This document shows positions 28,844 through 36,665 of a stretch of DNA of 64,000 nt, piece by piece. The stretch lies in the IMG/VR virus record IMGVR_UViG_3300036715_000153, positions 62,001 through 126,000 of that record. One strand, 5' to 3'. A program made the translations under genes and the position numbers. Source of the stretch: a virus. The notes beneath the pieces were generated by a model. It did no database searches. It saw only the letters and a list, made by a program, of their open reading frames with translations, and had not been told where the DNA came from. Each line of letters starts with the position of its first letter. The first letter of the stretch is position 1.

Positions 28844-30535
28844 TTAGAATCTAGGATATATGACGTTCAATGACCCGTCCAGTCTATAGTGTTCGGCGTC
28901 TGGTAGATAATGTATTCTCGAACTTCTTAGCGGTTCGCTATTGACGGACACGTCCGAACTCCATGACCGGATTGTATCTGACGCAAAGTCCTTTATGGAC
29001 CTAGTATAAAAATTGAATTTCCAATCTTCTACCTTATATCTAGGCACATTGAAAGGTATATCTGGGGACTTCTCTATCATGATTATCGAATCCCTGCCAC
29101 CCACTACAGGAATGTCGATACTAGATGTAGCCGATATCAAGAAGTTCAATATGCCTCGATATAGATACCCACCGCGTTCATCCAACTCGTTGATCGTTCC
29201 AATATTAATACCGATGGACGCCAATTCCTCTATGGCTAGTTCACCGAATAAAGCCATACCAGCAGGATGTAGAATATCCTTTAAATACGACTTATAATTA
29301 CTTAGAGCATGACCGGACCTAATGACATACGAATATGGCATGTACTCTCTGTCGTTTTGTAGTATCGCCGTTTTGTCAGAAGTCATGCCATTCGTGGATA
29401 AAAACCTTCCACTATATAAACACAGTGTACCTATAGACCCAGTACCTATTGCTATCTCATCACCGACATAAGTAGGCAACGATTGTGTAAACTGTACAAT
29501 CGGGGTAATTGTGTTATAGTCAGACCCGAATGACTTTATGTCCACTGTCTTGATCTTACCTATATTTGTTCCATTAGCGATCAGTACAGCTCCAGACCCA
29601 CCACCTGTTTGAGAAGCACATGATAGGGTTGGTCGTTCTTTAAACAAAGATTGCGACCTGAATATTTGTACCGATGCTATTTGGCCTTGTAAAGAAACCC
29701 CCGGTACATACGATGTGATATCTGTTACCCTTGCCTCAAAAGCAGATGGAGGCACAGTTGTGATCATGTCTCCTACAGCGTAGAATGATCCTGGATCGAG
29801 AATGGTGATCGAGTCTATCTTTCCAGACTCAACCTCTTCTACCTCCACAGCTAACCCTACACCGTCACCGCCAGATACTAGACCAGAATCTCCTTTTCTA
29901 TAATATTGTCCAGTGGTAGACATTGTAACAGAAGTGATAGCAGACAAGACAGTCGACGTATAACCATTGACTAATACTGTTTCCCCATATAGAAAAGTCC
30001 CAGTTATCCCACTGATAAATATTTCATATATCAAGTGAAGACCACTGTAATAACTAACAACCGATTCAATTCGGGCAATTGCGCCAGATGCATTCGTAAC
30101 CGAATACCCAGCAGAATTCACAATAAGTGGATTGTCACATGTTACCTTGATACTTGTCCGCTTTAACCAACTACTATCGGACGAGTTGAACAATTGATTC
30201 GACGGATAAGATATCGAAGCCGACTCACCATAGACTGTTCTGAATAACAGCTTAACCGATTCCTCTGTACCCTTTGAGCCATAGAACTCGCGAGCGTGCT
30301 TAATGAATGACCGTTTATCTGCGACTATCTCAGGAGGCAATACAAACAGGTATTGGTTGACAAAGTTTGTTAGGAAGTTTTCTGTAGTTTGATCTACATC
30401 GAGTGTAGTTTTTAATTCTTGATGATTATTCGACAACCACTCATAGTATGCACTAAGGAAGTCTACAAATCCTGGAGCATCTTCCTTTATGAATTGTGGT
30501 ATTCTTGCTAATGATGACTGACCAAGATAACTCAT
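28844..30535 (-). CDS. Baseplate wedge protein (gp7 position)
   Basis: 563 residues. The opening SSLARIPQFIKEDAPGFVDF followed by LSAYYEWL, and KHAREFYGSKGTEESVKLLF (residues about 80-100), are conserved in T4-like phages of this kind at the gp7 position between gp6 and gp8. The rest is beta-rich (GEIAIGTGSIG type strands) and ends with a basic tail. It is much shorter than T4 gp7 (1032), so it may be a functional replacement rather than an orthologue. Confidence 0.75.
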   Translation of the reverse strand: MSYLGQSSLARIPQFIKEDAPGFVDFLSAYYEWLSNNHQELKTTLDVDQTTENFLTNFVNQYLFVLPPEIVADKRSFIKHAREFYGSKGTEESVKLLFRTVYGESASISYPSNQLFNSSDSSWLKRTSIKVTCDNPLIVNSAGYSVTNASGAIARIESVVSYYSGLHLIYEIFISGITGTFLYGETVLVNGYTSTVLSAITSVTMSTTGQYYRKGDSGLVSGGDGVGLAVEVEEVESGKIDSITILDPGSFYAVGDMITTVPPSAFEARVTDITSYVPGVSLQGQIASVQIFRSQSLFKERPTLSCASQTGGGSGAVLIANGTNIGKIKTVDIKSFGSDYNTITPIVQFTQSLPTYVGDEIAIGTGSIGTLCLYSGRFLSTNGMTSDKTAILQNDREYMPYSYVIRSGHALSNYKSYLKDILHPAGMALFGELAIEELASIGINIGTINELDERGGYLYRGILNFLISATSSIDIPVVGGRDSIIMIEKSPDIPFNVPRYKVEDWKFNFYTRSIKDFASDTIRSWSSDVSVNSEPLRSSRIHYLPDAEHYRLDGSLNVIYPRF

Positions 30536-30539
30536 TATG

Positions 30540-32306
30540 TTATACCGATGCTAATATTGAAACAGTGGTCTTGTTGATATCAATACTCAACACTTGATTA
30601 AACACAGAGATAACCTCACTATGTTTTGGTGTTGCTGTTATAGCGAATTGAGTTTCACCTAAAATCATGGTTGGCTTAAAGTTTGATAAAATAACCTCCC
30701 CAGTGATATAATCCACTGTGCCATAAACCTCTGACGTATAGAATACAGTTTGGTCAGACTTAATATAGTATCCATACAACTTACCATCGACGTCTGTCAG
30801 TCTAAACTGTTGATCAGCCGAGTATGAAGGGATAATGATATTTGTTGATTGTATGCTTCTAGGTTGTATTTCTGTTCTAAACTTATATTTATAGGTCGAT
30901 GCAGCAGCGGTAACAGGCAACGATATCTTCATGGATATCTGTAATACTGTACCGGTGAATGAAGGATCGACTTTATCAATCAATGCAGTTAGCGTAGACA
31001 GTTGGAAGTTACCACCAAAACTCTTTAAGTAAGTATCGTTGTAATATGATATTTTAGTCAACACTTGACTATGTAAAGTCTCTGGTGTGGATACAGTTAA
31101 ATGTCTATTTGACCGAACATAGCCATCTAAAGTTATAGTGATAATCTCAGGATCAATTATGACCGGCTTAATGGACATTACGCTACGTTGCTTAATAACC
31201 TGCTCCAACACCTTTTTAGATTCGGTGGACAGAGGTCTCAAATCTTCAGGCAGAACAGAGCAAAATACCTTACCAACCATAGGAGGGTCATTATCCTCAC
31301 CGCCCCAAACCTGAACAGACTTCAAATGCGGGTAGTCTTGAATAATATGAGTCGAATAGTCGTGTGGTGTCACTGATCTATATTGTGCAGCGTATGACTT
31401 CTTTGCATTGTCCCTGACCCTCTCAATAGATTCCTCTGTAGCACCACCGTTGGATGTCTCTGTGCAGACCGCAGTAGATGTTACGTTAGGATACAATGAA
31501 CTGTTTACCGTAAACACAGATATACCGTTACCCAAATCTCTGTTACCCACAAGATAACTCACTGAGATGATATTACCAGGGATCAAGGCTTTACTAATAA
31601 ACCCGTCACCAAAGTACAATTCATATTCACCACTACCATTCATTTGCGTGTAATACACAGGAGATGACTGGTTTAAACCTACTATGGATTCAGATTTAAA
31701 GAACTCTTCTGTGAAGTTGATAGTGGATGATGTTTGTACGGTGACTATCAGACTAGACATATCAACGCCCAGGTTAGGTATCCTGAATATCTTAGTCGTT
31801 GCGTCTACAGTATATTGGACATTGTATAATCTACCTTCTGATATTGATAACCCACTATATGTATATACGGTTGGGTCGATTGTCTGTAAAGCATTTACAT
31901 CAGAGAGGCTAACGAACTCATATGTATTTCCGTCTACGCCCTTACCACTAAACTTTGTACCACGGGACATCAATATACCTGGTGGTGTATTAAACACGCC
32001 ACTGATCGTGACATCAATAATTGCCCTTGCAGACTTAGCAGACTGTGGAGTGTAACCTAATTCTTTAGCCTTAGACACGATAGATGATTTCAACAATGCT
32101 GAGTCTAAGAATGACTCACTCAAACCCATGTGTTGATAGAACAAATATAGTTGGCTGTTCGCTGCAAGCAAATCTAATAAAACGTTAACGTTGCTACCTT
32201 CAAAGTTAATATCTTGGAAAGCATCTTGCGCAGACATATATGCCTTAAGAGAACTCTTAAGACTATCGAAGTCGATGTTTGATAAATTTAAAGCTGTGCG
32301 CGTCAT
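30540..32306 (-). CDS. gp6: Baseplate wedge subunit gp6
   Basis: 588 residues. Marks of the gp6/Mu gp47-like wedge family: NFEGSNVNVLLDLLAANSQL (33-52) and AYRTVTPHDYSTHI-type segment near residue 310 (AAQYRSVTPHDYSTHIIQDY), and KSVQVWGGEDNDPPMVGKVF (330-350). The gp6 dimers form the inner iris of the baseplate. The start follows gp25 and a late-type promoter, in the T4-like order. Confidence 0.88.
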   Translation of the reverse strand: MTRTALNLSNIDFDSLKSSLKAYMSAQDAFQDINFEGSNVNVLLDLLAANSQLYLFYQHMGLSESFLDSALLKSSIVSKAKELGYTPQSAKSARAIIDVTISGVFNTPPGILMSRGTKFSGKGVDGNTYEFVSLSDVNALQTIDPTVYTYSGLSISEGRLYNVQYTVDATTKIFRIPNLGVDMSSLIVTVQTSSTINFTEEFFKSESIVGLNQSSPVYYTQMNGSGEYELYFGDGFISKALIPGNIISVSYLVGNRDLGNGISVFTVNSSLYPNVTSTAVCTETSNGGATEESIERVRDNAKKSYAAQYRSVTPHDYSTHIIQDYPHLKSVQVWGGEDNDPPMVGKVFCSVLPEDLRPLSTESKKVLEQVIKQRSVMSIKPVIIDPEIITITLDGYVRSNRHLTVSTPETLHSQVLTKISYYNDTYLKSFGGNFQLSTLTALIDKVDPSFTGTVLQISMKISLPVTAAASTYKYKFRTEIQPRSIQSTNIIIPSYSADQQFRLTDVDGKLYGYYIKSDQTVFYTSEVYGTVDYITGEVILSNFKPTMILGETQFAITATPKHSEVISVFNQVLSIDINKTTVSILASV

Positions 32307-32335
32307 ATCTATTAATACCTAATTATATTGTGTTA

Positions 32336-32343
32336 ATTTAGTT
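32336..32343 (-). promoter_or_regulatory. Late-type promoter AACTAAAT
   Basis: Minus-strand AACTAAATTA, 29 nt before the gp6 start at 32306. Confidence 0.5.
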
Positions 32344-32752
32344 ATCTAGAACGTTCTATTGCTATTTCCAGTCTAACTGGATTTGACGTGTTTATGATAG
32401 TAAACACAATATTAACCAAGGCTTCGTAATCATCATTATTAATACTTACGTCAATACTGTTAATGATTACCCTAGGTTCATATATAGATATGATATCGGA
32501 TAAGTTTCGTTTTAGGATAGCACCGGTCAAAATATCTACATTTTCAAATAACAGTCGTCTGACGTTAGATGCGATATCTGGATGAAATGGTTTATCACCG
32601 GTATTGAATTGAATTAGATTTCTAAGAGACTGTTTGACAGCATTTTCATCAGTCTTGAGTACTAAGTCTCCTTTACCAGAAGCAAGCACTTGTCCTGGAT
32701 GAGGTTTCATAGAAATATCTAAATCAGAGTATTTATTAGCACGAGTAGTCAT
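32342..32752 (-). CDS. gp25: Baseplate wedge subunit gp25
   Basis: 136 residues, the length of T4 gp25. Family marks: YSDLDISMKPHP (8-19), DENAVKQSLRNLIQFNTGDK (35-54), PFHPDIASNVRRLLFEN (55-71), and EPRVIINSIDV (92-102). gp25 joins the wedge to the sheath and starts sheath polymerisation. A strong sigma70-like promoter and a late-type motif both lie upstream. Confidence 0.92.
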   Translation of the reverse strand: MTTRANKYSDLDISMKPHPGQVLASGKGDLVLKTDENAVKQSLRNLIQFNTGDKPFHPDIASNVRRLLFENVDILTGAILKRNLSDIISIYEPRVIINSIDVSINNDDYEALVNIVFTIINTSNPVRLEIAIERSR

Positions 32753-32759
32753 ACTAATA

Positions 32760-32767
32760 ATTTAGTT
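32760..32767 (-). promoter_or_regulatory. Late-type motif AACTAAAT, close to start
   Basis: Minus-strand AACTAAATTA only 7 nt before the gp25 start at 32752. This is shorter than the usual 26-35 nt, so its role as a promoter is doubtful here. Confidence 0.3.
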
Positions 32768-32819
32768 GGCATAGATACATAGCATTGGGCGGCAGCCGTA
32801 TGTACTTACCTATCTATAG

Positions 32820-32848
32820 ATTATTACACCTTTTTTTTCGCTTGTCAA
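32820..32848 (-). promoter_or_regulatory. Sigma70-like promoter before gp25
   Basis: Minus-strand TTGACA (32848-32843), 17-nt spacer, AATAAT (32825-32820), led by AAATAGG, a lead-in like those of the promoters at 51823 and 61057. It would drive gp25 and downstream genes. Confidence 0.6.
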
Positions 32849-32862
32849 CCTATTTATTTCAA

Positions 32863-33306
32863 TTATAATTTTAACATACACAATTCTTTGAACAGTTCAG
32901 GGGTTTTATTAAACCAACTCCGCATTATCTTAGCTCTAATGTTACCGTTGTAGCAGTTTTCATTAAACAGTGCTCCTGTAACGAACAAGATATGTTCTTC
33001 ACTATAAGACAGAGATGCCTTAGTGCTACAGAACATAAGTATCTCACGCTTAAACATATCCTTGCCAAGACGTTCTATCTCAGATTGCAAATAAGGTGAG
33101 GACGACCAATATTCTTCCCAATCCGAAGTTTTCCTTAGTTTCTTCTTTTTACCATTAACCATCTTAGTTGCGGCTTTGGTCAACATCTTCTTACCATAGT
33201 AGAACTTACCATTATCGACGTTCGTTATCTTATAGACAAACCCTAGAGCACCTTCAGGTATATCATCTTGTGTTATTATTTTATCTTCGAACATCCAGTT
33301 TGACAT
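32863..33306 (-). CDS. SegE-like GIY-YIG endonuclease
   Basis: 147 residues from ATG 33306; a TTG seven codons upstream is possible but not preferred. GFVYKITNVDNGKFYYGKKM (residues about 22-41) is the GIY-YIG strand pair in its phage SegE-like form (F-V-Y ... Y-Y-G). A Lys-rich loop and DWEEYWSSSPYLQ, LGKDMFKREIL, and the Glu in SEEHIL follow. These free-standing nucleases cut related phage genomes and spread by homing. It lies next to gp25, at the boundary where gene direction changes, and its own promoter is not obvious. Confidence 0.82.
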   Translation of the reverse strand: MSNWMFEDKIITQDDIPEGALGFVYKITNVDNGKFYYGKKMLTKAATKMVNGKKKKLRKTSDWEEYWSSSPYLQSEIERLGKDMFKREILMFCSTKASLSYSEEHILFVTGALFNENCYNGNIRAKIMRSWFNKTPELFKELCMLKL

Positions 33307-33359
33307 TTTACACTCGACCCTGTACAATTAACTAAATCAACATCCAGAACACATATTTA

Positions 33360-33391
33360 AACAGGTGCATAAAACGTAACATGCAGTTGAC
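33360..33391. repeat. Dispersed hairpin repeat, copy D (internally deleted)
   Basis: AACAGGTGCATAAAAC and GTAAC as in copy A, then directly ATGCAGTTGACG as after the palindrome in copy C. The loop and second arm are missing. It sits between two divergent genes, where a terminator would have no use. Confidence 0.75.
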
Positions 33392-33423
33392 GTGATGTAA
33401 CTATTAACAGAGAAGAGTAAACC

Positions 33424-33729
33424 ATGAAAGAAAAATTGATTTCAGTATTAAAAGAAGTTCGTTCACTACATAGGGAAGCGAATAATTATTTGGACAAAGT
33501 ACCGAATGATCTTCAGATGTACATCATGGATAATACGTATTCTAATGCAATTAGTATAATCAATGATCGTCTACTCCACGCATTGTTTGGTAATATGTAT
33601 GAAGATGTATCTTGGTTTTTGTTTGAATTTAAACCAAAAGACACCCCTCAAATTTGGCTGGCAGACAATACTCCCATCACCTTAACTTGTGATGAAGACT
33701 ACTATCAATATCTTAGGGACCACGGATGA
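33424..33729 (+). CDS. Hypothetical phage protein, 101 aa
   Basis: First gene of the plus-strand block, starting MKEKLISVLKEVRSLHREAN with AGAGAAGAG upstream. It is helical in the first half and acidic with aromatic residues in the second. It overlaps the next gene by 4 nt, so it belongs to the thyX operon. No family recognised. Confidence 0.65.
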   Translation: MKEKLISVLKEVRSLHREANNYLDKVPNDLQMYIMDNTYSNAISIINDRLLHALFGNMYEDVSWFLFEFKPKDTPQIWLADNTPITLTCDEDYYQYLRDHG

Positions 33730-33905
33730 TCAGACCTACCGCAACAGTATCAAAAGAACTAAACCAAGATACATATTTGACTGAGTTTAGAATTTCATGT
33801 ATTATCAATGAAGATAGCTTGATTGCAGAATCATACGTAAAGACACAGGATGAAATTGCTCTTGAGTTGGGGCATCTAATATTAAAGGCAACGGGGAATG
33901 TATGA
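33726..33905 (+). CDS. Hypothetical protein, 59 aa
   Basis: MIRPTATVSKELNQDTYLTE at the start, ending LILKATGNV. Its ATG overlaps the previous stop and its TGA overlaps the thyX ATG, both as ATGA, which strongly suggests a translated gene in a coupled chain. No family recognised. Confidence 0.6.
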   Translation: MIRPTATVSKELNQDTYLTEFRISCIINEDSLIAESYVKTQDEIALELGHLILKATGNV

Positions 33906-34603
33906 TTAAAATTGAAGGAAGAAATGGGTACAACGTTTTAGACCACGGCATGGTAGCACTCGTTGAAAGTATGGGTAGTGATCTGTCAATTGTGCGAAAT
34001 GCACGAGTGTCCTATGATGCCGAATGGCGTACAGGTGAAGATGATGGTAAAGATGCAAAACTTATCAATTATCTAGTTAAAAATAATCACACATCACCAT
34101 TGGAAGCTGTGCAGTTTACGTTCGAAGTAAAGGCTCCTATATTTGTGTTCAGACAGTGGCATCGTCATCGCACTTGGTCATTTAATGAGATTAGCGCAAG
34201 ATACTCTGAGTTGCCAGCAGAATTTTATATTCCAGATTTGAATCAGATTACGAGCCAACATTCTAGTAACAAGCAGATGCGTACTACCGATCAACATGAG
34301 CACGCAGAAATTTGGCAGAAGATTATGCGAGATAGCAACGCTGTGTCGTTTAGCCATTATCGCGGTATGATTGCTGATGGTGTTCCTCGTGAGCTTGCCA
34401 GGACAGTGCTACCTGTTGCTACGTACAGTAAAATGTTCGCAACTGTAGACTTATCTAATCTTATGAAATTTGTTTCACTGCGTAGCCATGATCATTCACA
34501 GTATGAAATTCGTGTGTACTCGGATGCTATGCTTAAAATTGCTAAAGAAGTTTGTCCAATTGCTGTCGCGGCATTCGAAGAAAAGTTTGGGGTCAAATCA
34601 TGA
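33902..34603 (+). CDS. thyX: Flavin-dependent thymidylate synthase ThyX
   Basis: 233 residues. The signature RHRTWSFNEISARYS (88-102) is the ThyX motif that binds FAD and dUMP. VSYDAE (36-41) and HTSPLEAVQFTFEVKAPIFV (63-82) also fit. It makes dTMP from dUMP using methylenetetrahydrofolate and NAD(P)H. Together with the dUTPase and ribonucleotide reductase genes downstream it forms a dNTP supply operon. Overlaps both neighbours by 4 nt. Confidence 0.95.
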   Translation: MIKIEGRNGYNVLDHGMVALVESMGSDLSIVRNARVSYDAEWRTGEDDGKDAKLINYLVKNNHTSPLEAVQFTFEVKAPIFVFRQWHRHRTWSFNEISARYSELPAEFYIPDLNQITSQHSSNKQMRTTDQHEHAEIWQKIMRDSNAVSFSHYRGMIADGVPRELARTVLPVATYSKMFATVDLSNLMKFVSLRSHDHSQYEIRVYSDAMLKIAKEVCPIAVAAFEEKFGVKS

Positions 34604-34815
34604 CATCTTACAAATTAGTCGATGCAACAAAATCGGTAGAAAAAGAAAGCAACGGAGAACAATACCATATCAATTGTTATGATGATTTGAAACCGTACTA
34701 CGCTTACATCGTTGGTAAGCACGGACATGACGCAGGACAAAAGATGTTGAAGAACGTGTTCAATGGTGAAAAAGTAATGAGTGAGTTGGTTGAGCGAACC
34801 CAAAGAGGATATTAA
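34600..34815 (+). CDS. Hypothetical protein in thyX operon, 71 aa
   Basis: MTSYKLVDATKSVEKESNGE at the start, with ATGA overlap on thyX. A longer upstream start would lie inside thyX and is rejected. The C-terminal half (KHGHDAGQKMLKNVFNG) is helical and basic. No family recognised. Confidence 0.65.
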   Translation: MTSYKLVDATKSVEKESNGEQYHINCYDDLKPYYAYIVGKHGHDAGQKMLKNVFNGEKVMSELVERTQRGY

Positions 34816-35475
34816 ATGGTAGCAGTTAAGGATGTTAAAAAAGATATGAACAAAAATCATCTAGAAACAATGTTGAAAATGCAAGACAATTTCAACAAGG
34901 TAGTAAACCCAGATTGGCGTACTGCCGGTTATCGCTGGGATGATTGTATTATGATGGAAGCAGCCGAGCTATTTGACCACTATGGTTATAAACATTGGAA
35001 GAAACAAACTCCAGACCTAGATCAATGTAGGATGGAACTCGTTGATATTTGGCATTTTATTATGTCCAGTGTGTTAGAGCATAATAAGAATATTGAAGAT
35101 GCAATATATGAAATCAAATTTGCATACGGTTATTGGGTAACACGCGAAAACCATATCACCGACACAAAAGAAAACATTCGCGGCTTGATTAGAAATGCGG
35201 CTACTGGCAAAATTGATTTCAATGCGTTCTTTGCCCTACTTAATGCGTTTGATATGGATACCGACGATCTGTTCAAGCGGTATCTTGGTAAGAATGCTTT
35301 AAATGGCTTTAGACAATCAAAAAATTATAAATCTGGTGAATATATCAAAGACTGGAATGGTCGCGAAGACAATGAGGTTCTGACTGAGATCCTTAATAAG
35401 TTGGATGTAAATTCTACAACATTCGTATCTGATGTATATGCTGAACTGGAGAGAGAATATGCAGAGGTATGCTAA
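34816..35475 (+). CDS. dut: Dimeric (all-alpha) dUTPase
   Basis: 219 residues. The all-alpha NTP pyrophosphatase metal site is visible: DDCIMMEAAELFDHYGYKHW (about 42-61; E-x3-E type), then MELVDIWHFIMSS (74-86, Glu and Asp). This family hydrolyses dUTP to dUMP, which feeds ThyX and keeps uracil out of DNA. Gene order thyX - small ORF - dut - nrdB - nrdA fits one pathway. The stop overlaps the next ATG by 1 nt. Confidence 0.88.
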   Translation: MVAVKDVKKDMNKNHLETMLKMQDNFNKVVNPDWRTAGYRWDDCIMMEAAELFDHYGYKHWKKQTPDLDQCRMELVDIWHFIMSSVLEHNKNIEDAIYEIKFAYGYWVTRENHITDTKENIRGLIRNAATGKIDFNAFFALLNAFDMDTDDLFKRYLGKNALNGFRQSKNYKSGEYIKDWNGREDNEVLTEILNKLDVNSTTFVSDVYAELEREYAEVC

Positions 35476-35636
35476 TGTCTAAATCATATACAGTCGAAGT
35501 TCAGATCGACGATGTCGGTGAATATTTTATCGAGATACCAGACGACATATTAAATGCACTTGAGCTAGACATTGGTGATACAGTAGAATGGACCGATATA
35601 GGCGGCGGATGTTTCGCGCTAAAAAAGGTCCTATAA
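35475..35636 (+). CDS. AbrB/MazE-type DNA-binding-fold protein, 53 aa
   Basis: The pattern EIPDDILNALELDIGDTVEW ... GCFALKKVL is the SpoVT-AbrB swapped-hairpin fold. Free AbrB-like proteins act as transcription regulators or antitoxins; no toxin-like partner is seen next to it. It starts at the TAATG overlap with dut and probably is coupled to it. Confidence 0.65.
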   Translation: MSKSYTVEVQIDDVGEYFIEIPDDILNALELDIGDTVEWTDIGGGCFALKKVL

Positions 35637-35672
35637 ATTCATTCACAAAACATTAATAATTAGAAAAGCGAT

Positions 35673-36665
35673 ATGTCAAAAAAGCCACACGTACTTCAAG
35701 TCCCACCAAGTGCAGTAGTAGAATATTATAAAGAGCCGGTTGAATTTGCAGACGAGCAACAAAAGGTATTTTGGTTGCCGGATGAAATTAAGGTCGAGAA
35801 GGATGTTCAAGACATCCTGATTAATATGACGCCATCTGAGAAGCATGGTGTGATGACAGTGTTAAAGTTGTTTACTTTATATGAGTTGAAAGCTGGTTCT
35901 GACTATTGGAACGGCAAGTTTGTAAAGATATTCAAGCGTCCAGAGTTTCGTAGAATGGCTGCAGTGTTCTGTTCATTTGAACTGGGAGTACATGCTCCTT
36001 TCTACCGTAAACTTAATAAAGAACTTCACGTAGACAATGACGAGTTTTACCTAGAGTACGCCGATGACCCAATTCTTAAAGAGCGCATGGAGTTCATCGA
36101 CGATGTTGTTTCATCTAAAAATGATCTTTACTCGCTCGCAGCATTCTCTATGGTTGAAGGTGCAATTTTATATTCATCATTTGCCTTTCTGAAACATTTC
36201 CAAAGTCAGGGCAAGAATAAACTTCTAAACGTAGTTCGAGGAATTAACTTCTCGGTACGCGATGAAAACATACATTCGATTGCTGGGGCATGGTGTTTTA
36301 AGACACTCAAAGATCAACTTGAACTAACTGTAGAGGAAGAAGAAAATCTTCGAACCGTAGTGTATGAAACTGCTATGAAGATACACGAACACGAATCTCA
36401 CATTGTCAAGAAGATATTTGAGGTCGGTCTGATCGATGGTATTACTTCAACACAGCTACAACATTTTGTAGACTCTCGCATTAACGTATGCATGGAACAA
36501 CTTGGATATAGCAAAGTGTTTGATGTAAAATATAATCCAGTCGGCGAATGGTTTTATCAGGGAATTAATAACTATCAGTTCTTGGATTTCTTCTCAGGAA
36601 TGGGATCCAACTATAACCGCAACTGGAACGAAGACGAGTTCGAATTTAAAGAGTACACAAAATGA
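35673..36665 (+). CDS. nrdB: Ribonucleotide reductase class I small subunit
   Basis: 330 residues. Ligand motifs of the di-iron centre: Glu71 (TLYELKAGSDYW), Glu103 and His107 (FELGVHAPFY), Glu in SMVEGAIL (near 162) and Glu/His in RDENIHS (near 197-203). Tyr111 sits where the radical Tyr is expected. With NrdA it makes dNDPs. The C-terminal FEFKEYTK tail would dock to NrdA. Overlaps nrdA by 4 nt. Confidence 0.93.
   Translation: MSKKPHVLQVPPSAVVEYYKEPVEFADEQQKVFWLPDEIKVEKDVQDILINMTPSEKHGVMTVLKLFTLYELKAGSDYWNGKFVKIFKRPEFRRMAAVFCSFELGVHAPFYRKLNKELHVDNDEFYLEYADDPILKERMEFIDDVVSSKNDLYSLAAFSMVEGAILYSSFAFLKHFQSQGKNKLLNVVRGINFSVRDENIHSIAGAWCFKTLKDQLELTVEEEENLRTVVYETAMKIHEHESHIVKKIFEVGLIDGITSTQLQHFVDSRINVCMEQLGYSKVFDVKYNPVGEWFYQGINNYQFLDFFSGMGSNYNRNWNEDEFEFKEYTK

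Noticed and set aside
33360-33391. Hairpin repeat copy D as a terminator
   Set aside because: It lies between two divergent starts and lacks the second arm, so it cannot form the stem.
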